A stretch of 64,000 bases of DNA from Albugo candida. Lineage: Eukaryota > Oomycota > Peronosporomycetes > Albuginales > Albuginaceae. Of the stretch, positions 10,276-21,788 are shown piece by piece. The translations under genes and the position numbers were made by a program. Location: the NCBI GenBank assembly GCA_905220665.1, contig CAJNAR010000148.1, positions 434,001-498,000 on the forward strand, written 5' to 3'. How positions within the stretch are numbered: position 1 is the stretch's first letter; every line of letters starts with the position of its first letter. The notes under the pieces were generated by a model. It saw only the letters and a list, made by a program, of their open reading frames with translations, was not told the origin of the DNA and did no database searches.

Positions 10276-12200
10276 CTAGGGTCGCAGTTTATAAACTCTG
10301 CCACACCACGCACAAAACTACCCAGTGATACCACTGGCCTTGAAATGAAAAGCTCTCAGCGTTACTGGGGTTTCACTCTGACCGTCCCTAAACAAGTGCG
10401 AGTGCGTAACGAGAAAGTGACACAGGTAGAGGTATTATCACTACCTTTACCCTCTGCAGATATGTGATGGACATAGTTACCGAGTGCTTACTTACGGTGA
10501 TGATTTCTGCACTATTGTCGTCACAGGACGAAGGGTGCTTACAGCAAGCTGACATGTAATCGAAACATACAGAGGACAAGTCGCTTTATGTGCAGTAATG
10601 ATTTGAGCAGCAAGTTGTTTCGAAGAAAAAAGCTGCATTATTTCTGGATTGATCGAGCATGCAGCGGCCGTCGAATTCAACACACTTATTTCGATGTCGT
10701 TCTAATTGCATTACAGGCACACCAGGTAGAATGTGAGTTCTTTACAAATACTGTTCTGCGCGTATACTTCCCGATTTTGCTACAATGTAACTTATGATCA
10801 TGCGCGTGAATGTCATCATGAGTTATTTCTCAGAGAAGAATGGCTGACACTCGTGACATATGGACACCATCGTGCTATTTTGGGTTATAATAATGCTCGC
10901 GTCACATCCACCGATTGTCGTATCATGTAGTAGTCAAGCTATTACATGACAACAGCCGCATAAAACAGACCTCCATCCATTTCATAGAAATTATAACAAG
11001 ACCCGGAAAGCTCTCCTCTCTCGTATAGCCTCAGTTCTCTAGTTCGCGGTATTTAAAGATAGCAACCACATAAATCGTATTTCAATGCGTAAGGATCTTG
11101 AGCAATCACCTCAACATCAGTCTTATGCGTGTAGATCTTTCGACGACACTAAATGTATACTTCAAGCTTTTATCTCATCAGTGGTGCAATGACTACAAGC
11201 CAGTAGTAGGACACAACGGTGATTGAGGAGTCTTTTATATTGCAATTAAATCATCTCGCCACACTAGGACTGAGCAATACATATAGCGGTATTGTTCTAC
11301 TTCTATTCATACATTTGGTGCAGTTGTCATTAATGTTGCTCACTGGACGCGCTCCCATACATTCATGCATTATAAATCTTCATGCCGACGATAACTTTGT
11401 CGCACTGACGGGAAGACTACTTGATATGCTAACGGTATGTTCAAAAAGACCTTTCATGTTTTTATTGTTTAAATGTGTTGATGGTGGGAAGTGCTTAGCA
11501 ATTGTCCAAATGAATTGCGAATTGAAAGCAAGCAGGAAGGTAAAGTCTTGGCAGCATGAATTCTACCTTAGATCATTCTATGCACTTTATACAGGATACA
11601 GTAACTTCAAATTGGTGTTCATCAGGGGTGTTTTCCAGCTCATGCAAGGAGTCATGCTGGAGATTGCTCGGCGGCCGAGATCATAAAAGTATCATGATTC
11701 AAAACCTGATGCGAGTGGACGATCGCCAAGATCGCTATCCTGGTTATTATAACATAGACACAACGATCTTGCCCAATTTTATTAGTTGATGGGTTTGATC
11801 CCGTTTTCGGTTCTTTACACTAAAAAGCTGCTATAAATGTCGCATGATTATGAGTGTCCGTATCGTGCTACCCTAAGTCACTATGTTTTTAGGTATTCTA
11901 ATTCCCTTCTATAAAAGCAGTTTCGAACGGTCGTATTTTGTGTTGTATTGACTGATGCTTGTACTATGTAGGGATCACACACTCTTACTGGATATACTTT
12001 TGTTTCCACGATTATGAAATGACACGTTTTCATCATCGGCTCTTGCCTTTGCGAGAATCTTGCTGCAGCTTCGCAGTAAGTGTACTGCTATTATTTCTAT
12101 TTTAGTTCCAGTAAGCTGTTCGGCTGTTGTGAAAACGTTGTCGCTGGATTTATCGATTTATCTTCTTCAAATTTGACTGTGTCTGGCGACAAACAACGCA
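10276..12200 (+). repeat. Array spacer homologous to 16925-18945
   Basis: No gene is seen. The stretch runs colinear with the spacer before copy 3. For example CTCTGCCACACCAC occurs at 10296 and 16933, ACATATGGACACCATCGTG at 10856 and 17576, and the AGTAACTTCAAATTGGTGTT block at 11598 and 18329. The final 350 bp matches the 5' flanks of copies 1 and 3. The short frames here are not shared intact between copies and are not likely genes. Confidence 0.6.
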
Positions 12201-12219
12201 TCATTTTGGTTTTTTCCCG
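12201..12219 (+). promoter_or_regulatory. Inr-like core promoter of copy 2
   Basis: TCATTTTGG plus a T run lies immediately before the ATG at 12220, as in copies 1 and 3. The frame upstream of this ATG is closed, so this copy fixes the start codon of the whole family. Confidence 0.5.
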
Positions 12220-14274
12220 ATGTTGCTCTATCCGTTACTGATAGCAGTAGTAGGACCATTCAACAGTGTTTATGTATGCGGCGATATAAGCTTACGAGAA
12301 TTGAGATTTAGTGTTGAAATACCAAGCTCAATTTACCCCAGTGTCCAATTTCAGCAATGCGTTCTGGATAGAGTGGGGGCTAGTCGGATGGATGTAGTAT
12401 ATGTACAATCCGATGAAAATTCGGTCTACGTGGAGTACAAGATTGCTGGGTCGGATTTTGTTGTCGGAAACCTCGAAACCGCATGCCTCGTAAATAATGA
12501 ACGTGTGATCTTACATTACAAAATTATTCCACCTCGGCGAGTTCAGCCAATTCAATCAGAACAAGGTTTGAGCGAATATGAATTGAATGACGCCAAACCG
12601 ATGTGTATCACTACGTCATCAAATGTCGCTGCGGTGTGCATGGCTTGTTTACAAGAAAGTATGGAGGCACGTTCATTGTTTCGTTTTCACCTTTTGGATC
12701 CTAGAAGAGCGGATTCCATCCTGATAATATTCTTTGGTACAAAATTTACAGAAGTTCCCAAAGAATTCTGCATAAAATTGTGTCCGTCCTTACAAGTAAT
12801 TCAAACAAACCCCCTAATTATCTGCACGCAAGTAGCGAGAAATCTACCATTCAGAAAGGATGACACATCAACATCTTTGTCGAATTCGGATAGAAATAGT
12901 GCGACTAGAGCTTTTGCAGTGGGCGGATCATCTCGAACAGATCTACCTCCATTCCAACACGGTCAACATATTATATATCATTCGATAAAAGGCCTGAAGT
13001 TGAGCAAAAGCCTTGTAGGCCATCAAATTTTAAAGTGTCGCTTATGCCTGGTCATGGCATTTCAACACGCACTTCTGCCTTCTGATGGAAAAGAATATTG
13101 CATTTACTTGATACATCCAGTTTCGAAGCAACGAGTTGAAATGAGGCCTTGTCTTGGAGTGTGTGGTGATGTTGCAGTCATGGATCGAGATTCATCAGAA
13201 TGTCAATTGGAAGTGAAAAATCACCGTCTACCTTTCCCAGCCGCCGAACAATTTTTGGCTCAAATGCCTAGCAGAAGACGCCAGAATACAGTCGCAGCCA
13301 CTCCCAAACTGTCGATGAGCAGTGGCTGCATCTGGGTGCAGAGTGAAGTCAAGGAAAAGAACGACAATTACAACGACAGGTGCATGGAGTGTATACGGGT
13401 AATCACCTCGTTGACTATGTTCCAGCTCTCCGATGCTACTGCGATTGCTGCTATTCATCCATTGCAAAGAAGGGATGATGGGAGGAAACTGCAGCTAGCT
13501 ATGTGTGTCTCTGACTCTAAATGCTTACAGCTGTTGTTTTTTCCGAATGCAATGTGCTTTTATGAAATGAATCTCCGTATTCTAGCGAATGTAACAAAGT
13601 ATCGTTCTCCCTACTCCCACTTAGCAATAAGTGCCGACCACATTCAGTTGATGGAAGATTATCGAAATGAACAGGCATCGACGTCAAACGTTACTCGCAC
13701 ACCAGTCACAAATACGTGGGATCTTACAACATCATCCGCTCATCTGAATCATTCGCAACATATCGGCAATCTTCGTCATCATTCGACTTCTCGACGTAGT
13801 TATGTTGCGCAATCGGCTAATGTTGCACCGTTCGGTGACACAGGGGAAACTCTCAATCTTTTCCCGCTTTCACCAGGTTTTGAACACACGGAAAAGCTGC
13901 ATCAATCGATTTCAGAGGCCAGAATGAAAAATGCCAGTTTCCAGAAAGATCATTGGCTTGCAGCTAGTAGTGATTCAAGCGCTTTTGCAAACGTAGAAGG
14001 ATCACACATCACAAATGTATTAGTAGTCACATGGAACAAATATTCCGTGGGATGTATCCGATGCCTCGCACAACACGCAGAAGTACTTCTTTTCTCACTA
14101 ATACGATCTTATGCATGGCTTATCAGTGGCACGCATTCTGCGATCGCTTGGGGATGTACAGAATGTCAAGGTGTTCAATTAGGATCTCCTGTGGAACTGG
14201 ACATCTATCCGCGGCGTCCAATCTCTTTCGCAAGTATCACAAGCATTCTCTCGACAAAAGAAAATATGGGATGA
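12220..14274 (+). CDS. Secreted CxxC-module protein, array copy 2 (CCG-like)
   Basis: This intact intronless frame encodes 684 aa and is a close paralog of copy 1, with an almost identical signal peptide and first 40 residues. The same five CxxC modules are present (CVLDRVGASR degenerate first module, CMACLQ, CRLCLV, CMECI and CIRCLA), with the second cysteine pairs and the LPF motifs. The Ser/Thr/Asn/His-rich linker lies at about 450-600. The C-terminus ends shortly after the RRPISFAS motif, without a basic tail. Divergence is spread along the protein and is strongest in the loops between modules. It is predicted to be secreted; the function is unknown. Confidence 0.75.
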   Translation: MLLYPLLIAVVGPFNSVYVCGDISLRELRFSVEIPSSIYPSVQFQQCVLDRVGASRMDVVYVQSDENSVYVEYKIAGSDFVVGNLETACLVNNERVILHYKIIPPRRVQPIQSEQGLSEYELNDAKPMCITTSSNVAAVCMACLQESMEARSLFRFHLLDPRRADSILIIFFGTKFTEVPKEFCIKLCPSLQVIQTNPLIICTQVARNLPFRKDDTSTSLSNSDRNSATRAFAVGGSSRTDLPPFQHGQHIIYHSIKGLKLSKSLVGHQILKCRLCLVMAFQHALLPSDGKEYCIYLIHPVSKQRVEMRPCLGVCGDVAVMDRDSSECQLEVKNHRLPFPAAEQFLAQMPSRRRQNTVAATPKLSMSSGCIWVQSEVKEKNDNYNDRCMECIRVITSLTMFQLSDATAIAAIHPLQRRDDGRKLQLAMCVSDSKCLQLLFFPNAMCFYEMNLRILANVTKYRSPYSHLAISADHIQLMEDYRNEQASTSNVTRTPVTNTWDLTTSSAHLNHSQHIGNLRHHSTSRRSYVAQSANVAPFGDTGETLNLFPLSPGFEHTEKLHQSISEARMKNASFQKDHWLAASSDSSAFANVEGSHITNVLVVTWNKYSVGCIRCLAQHAEVLLFSLIRSYAWLISGTHSAIAWGCTECQGVQLGSPVELDIYPRRPISFASITSILSTKENMG

Positions 14275-15045
14275 TTCAGCGACTATCATTCACCACCGGA
14301 CGACGCGTTTCATCAGTATCATAGCGAGAAAAAGACAGAGGAGGACAGGTCAATAAGGAGTTTGATGATATACATTTCGCCGAAAACTAGTGCGTTATTT
14401 TTAGACTTCTTGAGACCGCATCAGTGTCCTTCAGTGCGCGTTGTAATCCATCACAGCAGTTTCTATCACACGATCAGAGACAGAACATAGAAACGACACT
14501 ATAGATGACTGTTTATTTCTGTTTCACTGATTCAGACGTCTCACGTGACTTCACATTTCTTGATTGTTGATGGAATGTAATGAAGACACCAGTTTGCTTG
14601 CATGCAATGCATTTGAATACTTCGGCAATTGCTTCACCAGGCTCAGCCTAAGAATAATACTTTACTTCTGAGCAATTGTATCCGAGCCATATGTTCTGAA
14701 TATAATCTGCACCGTTGAGTTGATTCACAATTCTACCTTGATGCATGAACAACATCGTCACCTATTATTGAAATGGCGAGAGATATTCTCGTTTGCTAGT
14801 ATTTCTTCACTTTTCATTCTGACCGAATATCAAGAATGCGCACGTACCGAGTTGTTCGGTCAACCTTGTACTATATCTTGGCACTGCACGCACGCAACTA
14901 GCGAGCTAGTATTATGTGATCACACAGGCATTCATAACAGCATTGGACGTTAATGCGATAAATCACACTCGGTCTCCTTCAAATTGTACAGTACAACCTC
15001 TATTTCCTCACTATACACAAGACAATCTTATATTATCAGTCAAGC
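14275..15045 (+). repeat. 3' flank of copy 2
   Basis: No intact gene is seen. The stretch is homologous to 4069-4908 and, near 14960-15042, to about 421-500 at the left edge. On the minus strand near 14950-15045 the antisense segment with VYSEEIEVV survives but is broken by stops. Confidence 0.5.
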
Positions 15046-16028
15046 TAGGATGCTGATTTCTAATTATCAAGCACCGAAAGTCGCATGATGTGTGGGACCC
15101 ATTTAAAGGTCCAATATGTATTCCATAAGCCGCGCTTCTCCTCAACATGAAACTTGAAATCATCAAGACAATTACACAGACTCGGCAAATAGGAGTGTCA
15201 AGATATTATATCAGAGAAAAAACCGGAAGTCTTCGAACATCCAGGCGGAAGTATCAATTCCACAAATAATCTTGATACTGTTAAAAAAATATGTAGTGTA
15301 CCATTTCACCTTGGACACTTCCAGTTACATGTCAGAATATAGCATTATTGAATTAACGAGTGAGAGCAGAGATTATTGTACTTTCAATTGTTGATGATCA
15401 ATCCCTTTCAAGCCATTCTTCGTCCTTTACCGACGCATAAACATTGCAGACAGCACTGTATCGAAGGAACGCAATGCCGAATAGCGGTTTCAAAGTACTC
15501 TGTGTATGGAGCTTTCTAGAATCGAACAAAGGACGAGGCAGATTCACCAAAGTAGTCATCGTAATTCCAAGTTGGTGCGGAGGACTACGACATCCTGCAT
15601 AAGATTGGAACGAGTCTAGTAAATCTGTATTGTGAACTCGTTTGTTTAACGCAATAAAAAGTGATTCAAGCGGCCGTGTTTGACACAAAGATGATCTTGT
15701 TAATTATTTTATTCAAATATGCCGTAAGTGCTAGGATGTACTCCGATGTTCAACTTCTTATAGGAGCTATCATTTTTGATGAGGTGATACATTCTCTGAT
15801 CCGTACTTTCATCTAGTGTAGTTGTTTGACAGGTAGCTCCTCGATACCATCACAAATACCGTTTGCCTGTTGCCTTCCCCTCAGTACTTTGATAACATCC
15901 CCAATCGATCAATATCAGTAGCACATTGGGAAGAAGTAAAGAAAAGGATGGGTACGATGCATTTCACCCCTACATCGGTGATAAAGCGGATGGTTGGATC
16001 CTGTGATTGCTTGCATCCTGTGTATGAA
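15046..16028 (-). pseudogene. Insertion with decayed coding-like sequence, shared by two units
   Basis: The left-edge unit joins directly from the CAGTAAGC word to AGAATAAGCTGG (near 500), whereas here about 980 bp separates the equivalent words. The segment includes the minus frame 15398-15688 (PPHQLG word), which also occurs broken at 5990-6800. An insertion in the ancestor of these two units, or a deletion in the left-edge unit, would explain the pattern. Terminal structure is not clear. I do not recognise the product. Confidence 0.4.
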
Positions 16029-16161
16029 TAATCATTAGAATAAGCTGGTGATAGCGCGCAGCATCGGATGCCACAATCCCGTTAAAACTCTTGTTCTCGT
16101 CAGCCTTATATGTAGCCCTCTATATACGGCAGATTGATAACATCTACAAGTGTTCCAACGT

Positions 16162-16440
16162 TCAATGTTGCAAGTACAAAGTGCACGATATCGCACTTGA
16201 AATATCATGCGGAGAAAAGTCTATTCCAATCAATGTGCGCCGCAATTGCACCAGTTGCATGGCGACTCCTCCGTTCTCTGCCACATTAGCAGCCTCCACC
16301 TGTAGAGTATCTGTTGGCCTGATGCTTTGCGTAGTGCGAGCTCCAACGATACCTTCGCCATCGCTAACTTCCATCAACGGCACGCATTCAGCTGTGCAGC
16401 CATCGCTGATGTTGTTATCGTTCGCTGGTTTTGTTGGCAT
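16162..16440 (-). CDS. Unrecognised acidic ORF in the array spacer
   Basis: A 92-residue frame starts at a genuine ATG (16440). It is rich in Asp, Glu, Ala, Val and Thr, with two cysteines close together near residue 15-19. The left-edge unit has a frameshifted counterpart near 640-905. It may be the 5' exon of the decaying antisense gene whose 3' part is seen at 266-568. The downstream minus-strand frame is closed, so in this copy the gene is probably broken. No signal peptide or known motif is visible. Confidence 0.3.
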   Translation of the reverse strand: MPTKPANDNNISDGCTAECVPLMEVSDGEGIVGARTTQSIRPTDTLQVEAANVAENGGVAMQLVQLRRTLIGIDFSPHDISSAISCTLYLQH

Positions 16441-16444
16441 CTAG

Positions 16445-18947
16445 TTGGTTATAGGAAGCCTCATCAAGTTGTACTTGTATGAAAAAGCTAAGTTCACGGG
16501 CTGTATCTCATACTTTACGCATTCTGACGAGAAGAAGTTAGATATCTATCCAAATACTCTGAAGGCGCTAATCAGTTGTTCTAAAACACGCAAGATACGC
16601 AGTGATTCCATGCGAACATGGCTATATTTCTAGGTTCGATCAGCTCTCTCAGAATGCGTCAATTAATACCTTATAGCCGATTTGTGAAAGATTTGTGGTT
16701 GTGGTAAATTCTCAATCCAAAATAGGCACTGGCTGATATTCCTGTTGCTGCTTTGCATCCGCTGTCGTGGATCTCCATCGGGAATTTTGTCCCTCCCAGT
16801 CATGTGTCCCTTGAATGGCGTTTAGAAGTGTACACTCCAAGGATCCTTAAGAATGAGGCTAGCAACCGTCTATTTGGAGTACAAGTCGAGGCTTCATCGT
16901 TTCTGTACTACCGAGTCATCACTGCGATCAAAAACTCTGCCACACCACGAATAAAACCCAGCGATACCGACCTTGAAATGAAAAGCTCTCAGCGTTACTG
17001 CGTTTTCACTCTGACCGTCTGTATACAAGTGCGAGTGCGTAACGAGAAAGTGACACACGTAAAGGTACTGTCATTACCTTTACCCCTGCAGATATGTGGT
17101 GGACATATTTACTGAGTCCTTACTTAGGCTGATGATTTCCACACTATTGTCGTCACTGAACGATTTTGAGCACTTAAGATAAAAGTTGGAAAGTAAGATA
17201 ACTGAAAGTTGATTAGCCTGATGTGTTCCACACTGGTTCAGGGACATCAGCTTCAATAAACTTAGAGCAAGCTGCCATGTAATCGAAACATACAGAGGAC
17301 AAGTCGACTTATGTGCAGTAATGATTTGAAGAGCAAGTTGTTTCGAAGAAAAAAGCTGCATTGTTTCTGGATTGATCGAGTATGCAGCGGCCGTCGAATT
17401 CAGAGGGTCTAACGCACTTACTTCGTAATTGCACTAAAGGAACACCGAGGAGAATGTGAGGTGTTCACAAATACTGTGTTGCGCGTATATTTTCCGATAT
17501 TGCTACAATCTAACTTATGATCACGCGCTCTGGATATCATCGTGAGTTCTCAGAGAATGATGGCTGACACTCTTGACATATGGACACCATCGTGCTATTT
17601 TGGGTTATAATAATGCTCGCGTCACATCCACCGATTGTCGTATTATGTAGTAGTCAAGTTATTACATTGCACATGCCGCAATAAACAGACCTCCATCCAT
17701 TTCAAAGAATTTTTAACAACACCCGGAAAGCTCTCCTATCTTGCATAGCCTCAGTTCTCTTATTCGCTGTATTCAAAGATAGCAACCACATAAATCGTAT
17801 TTCAATGCGTAAGGATCTTGAGCAATCACCTCAACATCAGTGTAATGCGTGTAAATCTTTCGACGAAACTAATTGGATCCTTCAAGCTTTTATCTCATCA
17901 GTGTTGTGATGACTACAAGCCTGTACCAGGACACAACGGTGACTGATGGGTCTCATATATTGTAATCAAATTATCTTGCCACACTAAGGCTAAGCGATAC
18001 ATATAGCCGTACTGATCTACTTGCTGTTGTATTCTATCCATACATTTGGTGCAGATGTCATTGATATTGTTTACTGGACGCGCTACCGTACCTTCATGCA
18101 TTTAAAATGTTGTCCCCTTTATGCCGATGATAATTCTGTCGCACTGACAGCAAGACTACTTAATATGGTAATGGTACGCTTCAAAAATCTTTCATGTCTT
18201 TATTTGTTGAAAAGTGTGATGGTGGGAAGTGCTTATGAAATGTTCTAATTTATTGCGAATGAAAGCAGGAAGGAAGGTAAAGACCTGGCAGCATAAACTC
18301 TACCTTAGATCATTTTATACAGGAGACAGTAACTTCAAATTGGTGTTTATAGCGGGTATTTTCCAGCTCATGCAAAGCGACATACTGGAGATTGCTCGGA
18401 TCATAAAAAGCTTGATCACCCGAAACTGGTATGAGAGGAAGATCGTGTATTTTCACTTCAACACAGACACGACGACCCTGCCCGATTCTTTCGGTTAGCG
18501 GCTTTGAGCACGTGTTGGTGCTTCTTGTGCAAGGCTGCGATAAATGTTGCACGACTGTAGGTATTTTATAATAACTGGGGTATGATTTTTTACTAGCCCT
18601 ACTTTGTGTGAGTTGACAATTATATCACACAGAAATGTCACAACCTCTTTTCATAACGGAGCTCATATAAACAATTGGCGACAGCGCTGTTGTGGCATTG
18701 TGTGCAACTTTATCAAATGCACGTGCTGATTCCACGATAATTATTCGCAGTTTTTTTCCATAAACTGCTGTCTTTGCGATAAACTCTTGGCTGAATCGTA
18801 GTAAGTGTAGTCATTCTGTTTCCATACAAATAGTAAAGAAGTTTGCCAGCTGGCGTGACAATGTTGTCGATGGATTGTGAGTGCTGGATTTGAATTCTTC
18901 GAATATGAATCAGGTCATCGTGTCTGGCAAACTAGTCTTCGAAGCCA
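16445..18947 (+). repeat. Array spacer and 5' flank of copy 3
   Basis: No gene is seen. About 16855-16910 matches 6755-6800, and 16925-18945 matches 10276-12200, so this spacer shows the state without the LINE. The part nearest copy 3 matches the 5' flanks of copies 1 and 2 but is more diverged. Confidence 0.6.
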
Positions 18948-18966
18948 TCATTTCGTTTTTTTCCCG
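18948..18966 (+). promoter_or_regulatory. Inr-like core promoter of copy 3
   Basis: TCATTTCG plus a T run and CCCG precede the ATG at 18967, matching the arrangement before copies 1 and 2. Confidence 0.45.
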
Positions 18967-21054
18967 ATGTTGCTCCATCCGTTACTGATAGCAGTAGTGG
19001 GGTCATTTCAACAGTTTTTTGTCTGCGGCGATATAAGCTTACGCGAACTGAAATTTAGAGCTGAGATACCAAAAAAAAAAAATGGTGCGGATTTGAAGTT
19101 ACAGAGATGCGTTCTGGATACCTTGGGGGCTAGTCGCATGGGTGCACTACTTCTAAAGAACGAAGATGATGTGTTTGGCATGGAGTACACGATTACTGGG
19201 TCAGATTCTGTTGTCGAGAACCTCAAAACCGTATGCACGCTCGTTGGGGGAAAGGAGAAATTGCAAATCAAAATCAGTTTACCTCAGCAAGAACAACCAA
19301 TCCAATCAGACCAAATTTCAAGTGAACACGAATGGAGATGGAAAACGGATGACTCAAAGTGTATCGTTATATCAGTAGATAATGCTGCAATGTGCATGGC
19401 TTGTCTACACGAACATATGGAACCAGAATCATTGTACCGTTTTCACTTGTTATATAAGAATTCTTATGTCACTCTTCTGGTTTTTGTTGGTATAAGACAT
19501 GAGATCTACCAAGATACATGCACGAATTGGTGTCAGAGTCCGATTGAGAGGCACCCGAATATGTGCATGAAACTGTTCAACACTTTCCCAGTTAGAATGG
19601 CTGATGCATCAACATCATCGTCAAACCGGGGTAGTACTAGCGCGAATAGCATTCTTGCAGTTGGCGGACCATCTCGAACAGACATGGATTCATCTGTGCA
19701 AGATGTGTATCCGCCATTTCAATGCTTACAGTTGAAAAGCAGTTTAGGCGACCAAATTACAGACTGTCGCTTGTGCCTCGTCGAAAACTTTGGAAATGCA
19801 CTCGTCCCTTCCGACAGACACGAATATTACATCTACATGATGATTTTAGTTTCAAAGAAAGATTTCGAAAAAAAACCTTGTCACGAAACGTGTGGCGAAA
19901 TCGAGTACTCGGATCAAGTTCCATCAAAATGTCTATTGAATTTGGAAAACCATCGTGTACCCTTTCCAGCTGATGATCAATTTTTGGCTCGAATGCCTAG
20001 CACAAAAGGCCAGGAGACAGTCGCAGCTAAGTTGCGACGCCCGATGAGCAGTGGCTGCGTCTGGGGGCAGAGGGAATTCAATAAAAACAACGAAAACGAG
20101 AACGACAACAACGTGTGTTCAGAGTGTATACTGGAAGTCGGATCGGTGGCAGTGATGGACCTTTCTGATGCTACGGTACTTACTGCACTACAACCATTGG
20201 AAACAAGGCAGGCTGATGAGAGGAAACTGAATCTAGCCAAGTGCGTCACTGAATCTATGTGCTCGCAGCTAATCTTTATTCCAAATGCTATGTGTTTCTA
20301 TCAAATGAGTATTCAGAGATTAGTGGATCCGACAAAAAAATCATTTCCCGCCGGTCCCAACTTAGCAACAAGTGTCGATAACATTCCGTTGCTGGAAGGT
20401 TATCGAAATACGCAGACATCGACGTCAAGCTTTACTCCCATAACGGCCACGAATACTTGGGATCATCCAACATCATCCGCTCATCAAAATCACTTGCAAT
20501 ATATCGACAATCTTCATCTTCATCTTCATTTGCCTTCTCGGCGTAATTCCGGTGGCCAGTCGGCGTATGTCGCAGCGTTGGGTGATCCAGGGCAAACTCT
20601 CAATCTTTTTCCCGTGTCCCCAGGATTCAAAGACACGGAAAAGCTGCATCAATTGAGCTTAGGCCAGAAAGATCATCGGCTTGCAGCCAGTCATGATTCA
20701 GGCGCTTCCACACAATCACACATCACAAATGTACGGGCAGTTAAATGTCCCGATGATTCCGTGGAATGTCTCTTGTGTCTTGCGCGATACGGAGAAATGC
20801 TGCTTTTTTCCACTGTCTATTTTTACGCTTGGCTTATAAGTGGCACAGTCGAAGAGGACAATGCGCTTTTTGCACACTGTAAAGTCCATCAAGAAGAAGC
20901 TCCTATAAAATTAGATATTCATCCGTGGCGGCCAATGTCTTATGTCCGTATGTCAGAAATTCTCTCGATACGTGAAAATCCGCCTCCTCTCCATCATGAG
21001 GTCAAAAGGCAGAGAACTCAAAAAACGAACAAGCGGAACAAGAAAAGCTTATGA
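18967..21054 (+). CDS. Secreted CxxC-module protein, array copy 3, basic tail
   Basis: This intact intronless frame encodes 695 aa from the ATG conserved in copies 1 and 2; the upstream extension begins at a GTG. The signal peptide is MLLHPLLIAVVGSF. All five modules are recognisable (CVLDTLGASR, CMACLH, CRLCLV, CSECI and CLLCLA), with their partner cysteines. It is the most diverged array copy. A run of twelve A (19071-19082) encodes the lysines before the first module and is a likely length-variable site. The C-terminus is about 20 residues longer than in copies 1 and 2 and very basic (KRQRTQKTNKRNKKS), like a nuclear localisation signal. A secreted protein with such a tail could act in a host nucleus; that is inference. 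Confidence 0.75.
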   Translation: MLLHPLLIAVVGSFQQFFVCGDISLRELKFRAEIPKKKNGADLKLQRCVLDTLGASRMGALLLKNEDDVFGMEYTITGSDSVVENLKTVCTLVGGKEKLQIKISLPQQEQPIQSDQISSEHEWRWKTDDSKCIVISVDNAAMCMACLHEHMEPESLYRFHLLYKNSYVTLLVFVGIRHEIYQDTCTNWCQSPIERHPNMCMKLFNTFPVRMADASTSSSNRGSTSANSILAVGGPSRTDMDSSVQDVYPPFQCLQLKSSLGDQITDCRLCLVENFGNALVPSDRHEYYIYMMILVSKKDFEKKPCHETCGEIEYSDQVPSKCLLNLENHRVPFPADDQFLARMPSTKGQETVAAKLRRPMSSGCVWGQREFNKNNENENDNNVCSECILEVGSVAVMDLSDATVLTALQPLETRQADERKLNLAKCVTESMCSQLIFIPNAMCFYQMSIQRLVDPTKKSFPAGPNLATSVDNIPLLEGYRNTQTSTSSFTPITATNTWDHPTSSAHQNHLQYIDNLHLHLHLPSRRNSGGQSAYVAALGDPGQTLNLFPVSPGFKDTEKLHQLSLGQKDHRLAASHDSGASTQSHITNVRAVKCPDDSVECLLCLARYGEMLLFSTVYFYAWLISGTVEEDNALFAHCKVHQEEAPIKLDIHPWRPMSYVRMSEILSIRENPPPLHHEVKRQRTQKTNKRNKKSL

Positions 21055-21788
21055 TTTTTGAATCCACGGCGGACCAGCATTTCAATTAGCTCTTTGAACA
21101 GAAGTCTTATTTTAGGATACATTTTGAAGAAGTCTGAGAATATACATTTTTTGCCATAACAAATGCATACTTTGACCGCATCAGCCTCCTACAGCGTGTG
21201 TTATGATTCTCCACTTTCAGAGGCAGATGATATTGTACGATAATGTGACTATATGTTTATTGCTGTTTTGTTGAGAATTGGAATTCATAAATGTCATTAG
21301 CGTTCCAATAATCTATTTTAAAAATTAGCTCGACCGATATCCCTTATAAGATTATAACGTTCCAAATGTATGCCACATTCAGGCCACCGGCATAGCGACT
21401 TGAATTGCATGTGTTCGTGAGCACTAGTTGCACGACTCTTATTATACTAGAAATTAAGTTAGGACGGACATATGTGCTGCGAACATGCTCGATTTGTTGT
21501 ATCACTTCACCGTGTTATACGTTATTTCTATGAGCAATATAGACACCACCATGAGTTTCATCATAATATACTGCCAATGCAAATAAACTTTCAGAGTTTT
21601 ACTCCAGGTCAAAAGGACGCGATTGTGAGTGTGCGACATGATAAGAGGATGTATGTTGACCAATAAAATGCTGCCAATAATCACTTACCCGCAGAGGGTA
21701 GGGCTTAAGGGTTTTACAAAAATACACACATCGATTTTTCATTTAGGAAATCCTAAATTCGCAGTTAGTTGCTATTGTGTGCTGATTC
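21055..21788. other. Intergenic stretch, nothing recognised
   Basis: This is the 3' flank of copy 3 and the upstream region of the OTU gene. Short frames such as 21472-21666 show no family features. Some words near 21170-21240 recall the 3' flanks of copies 1 and 2, marking the right end of the array. Confidence 0.5.
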
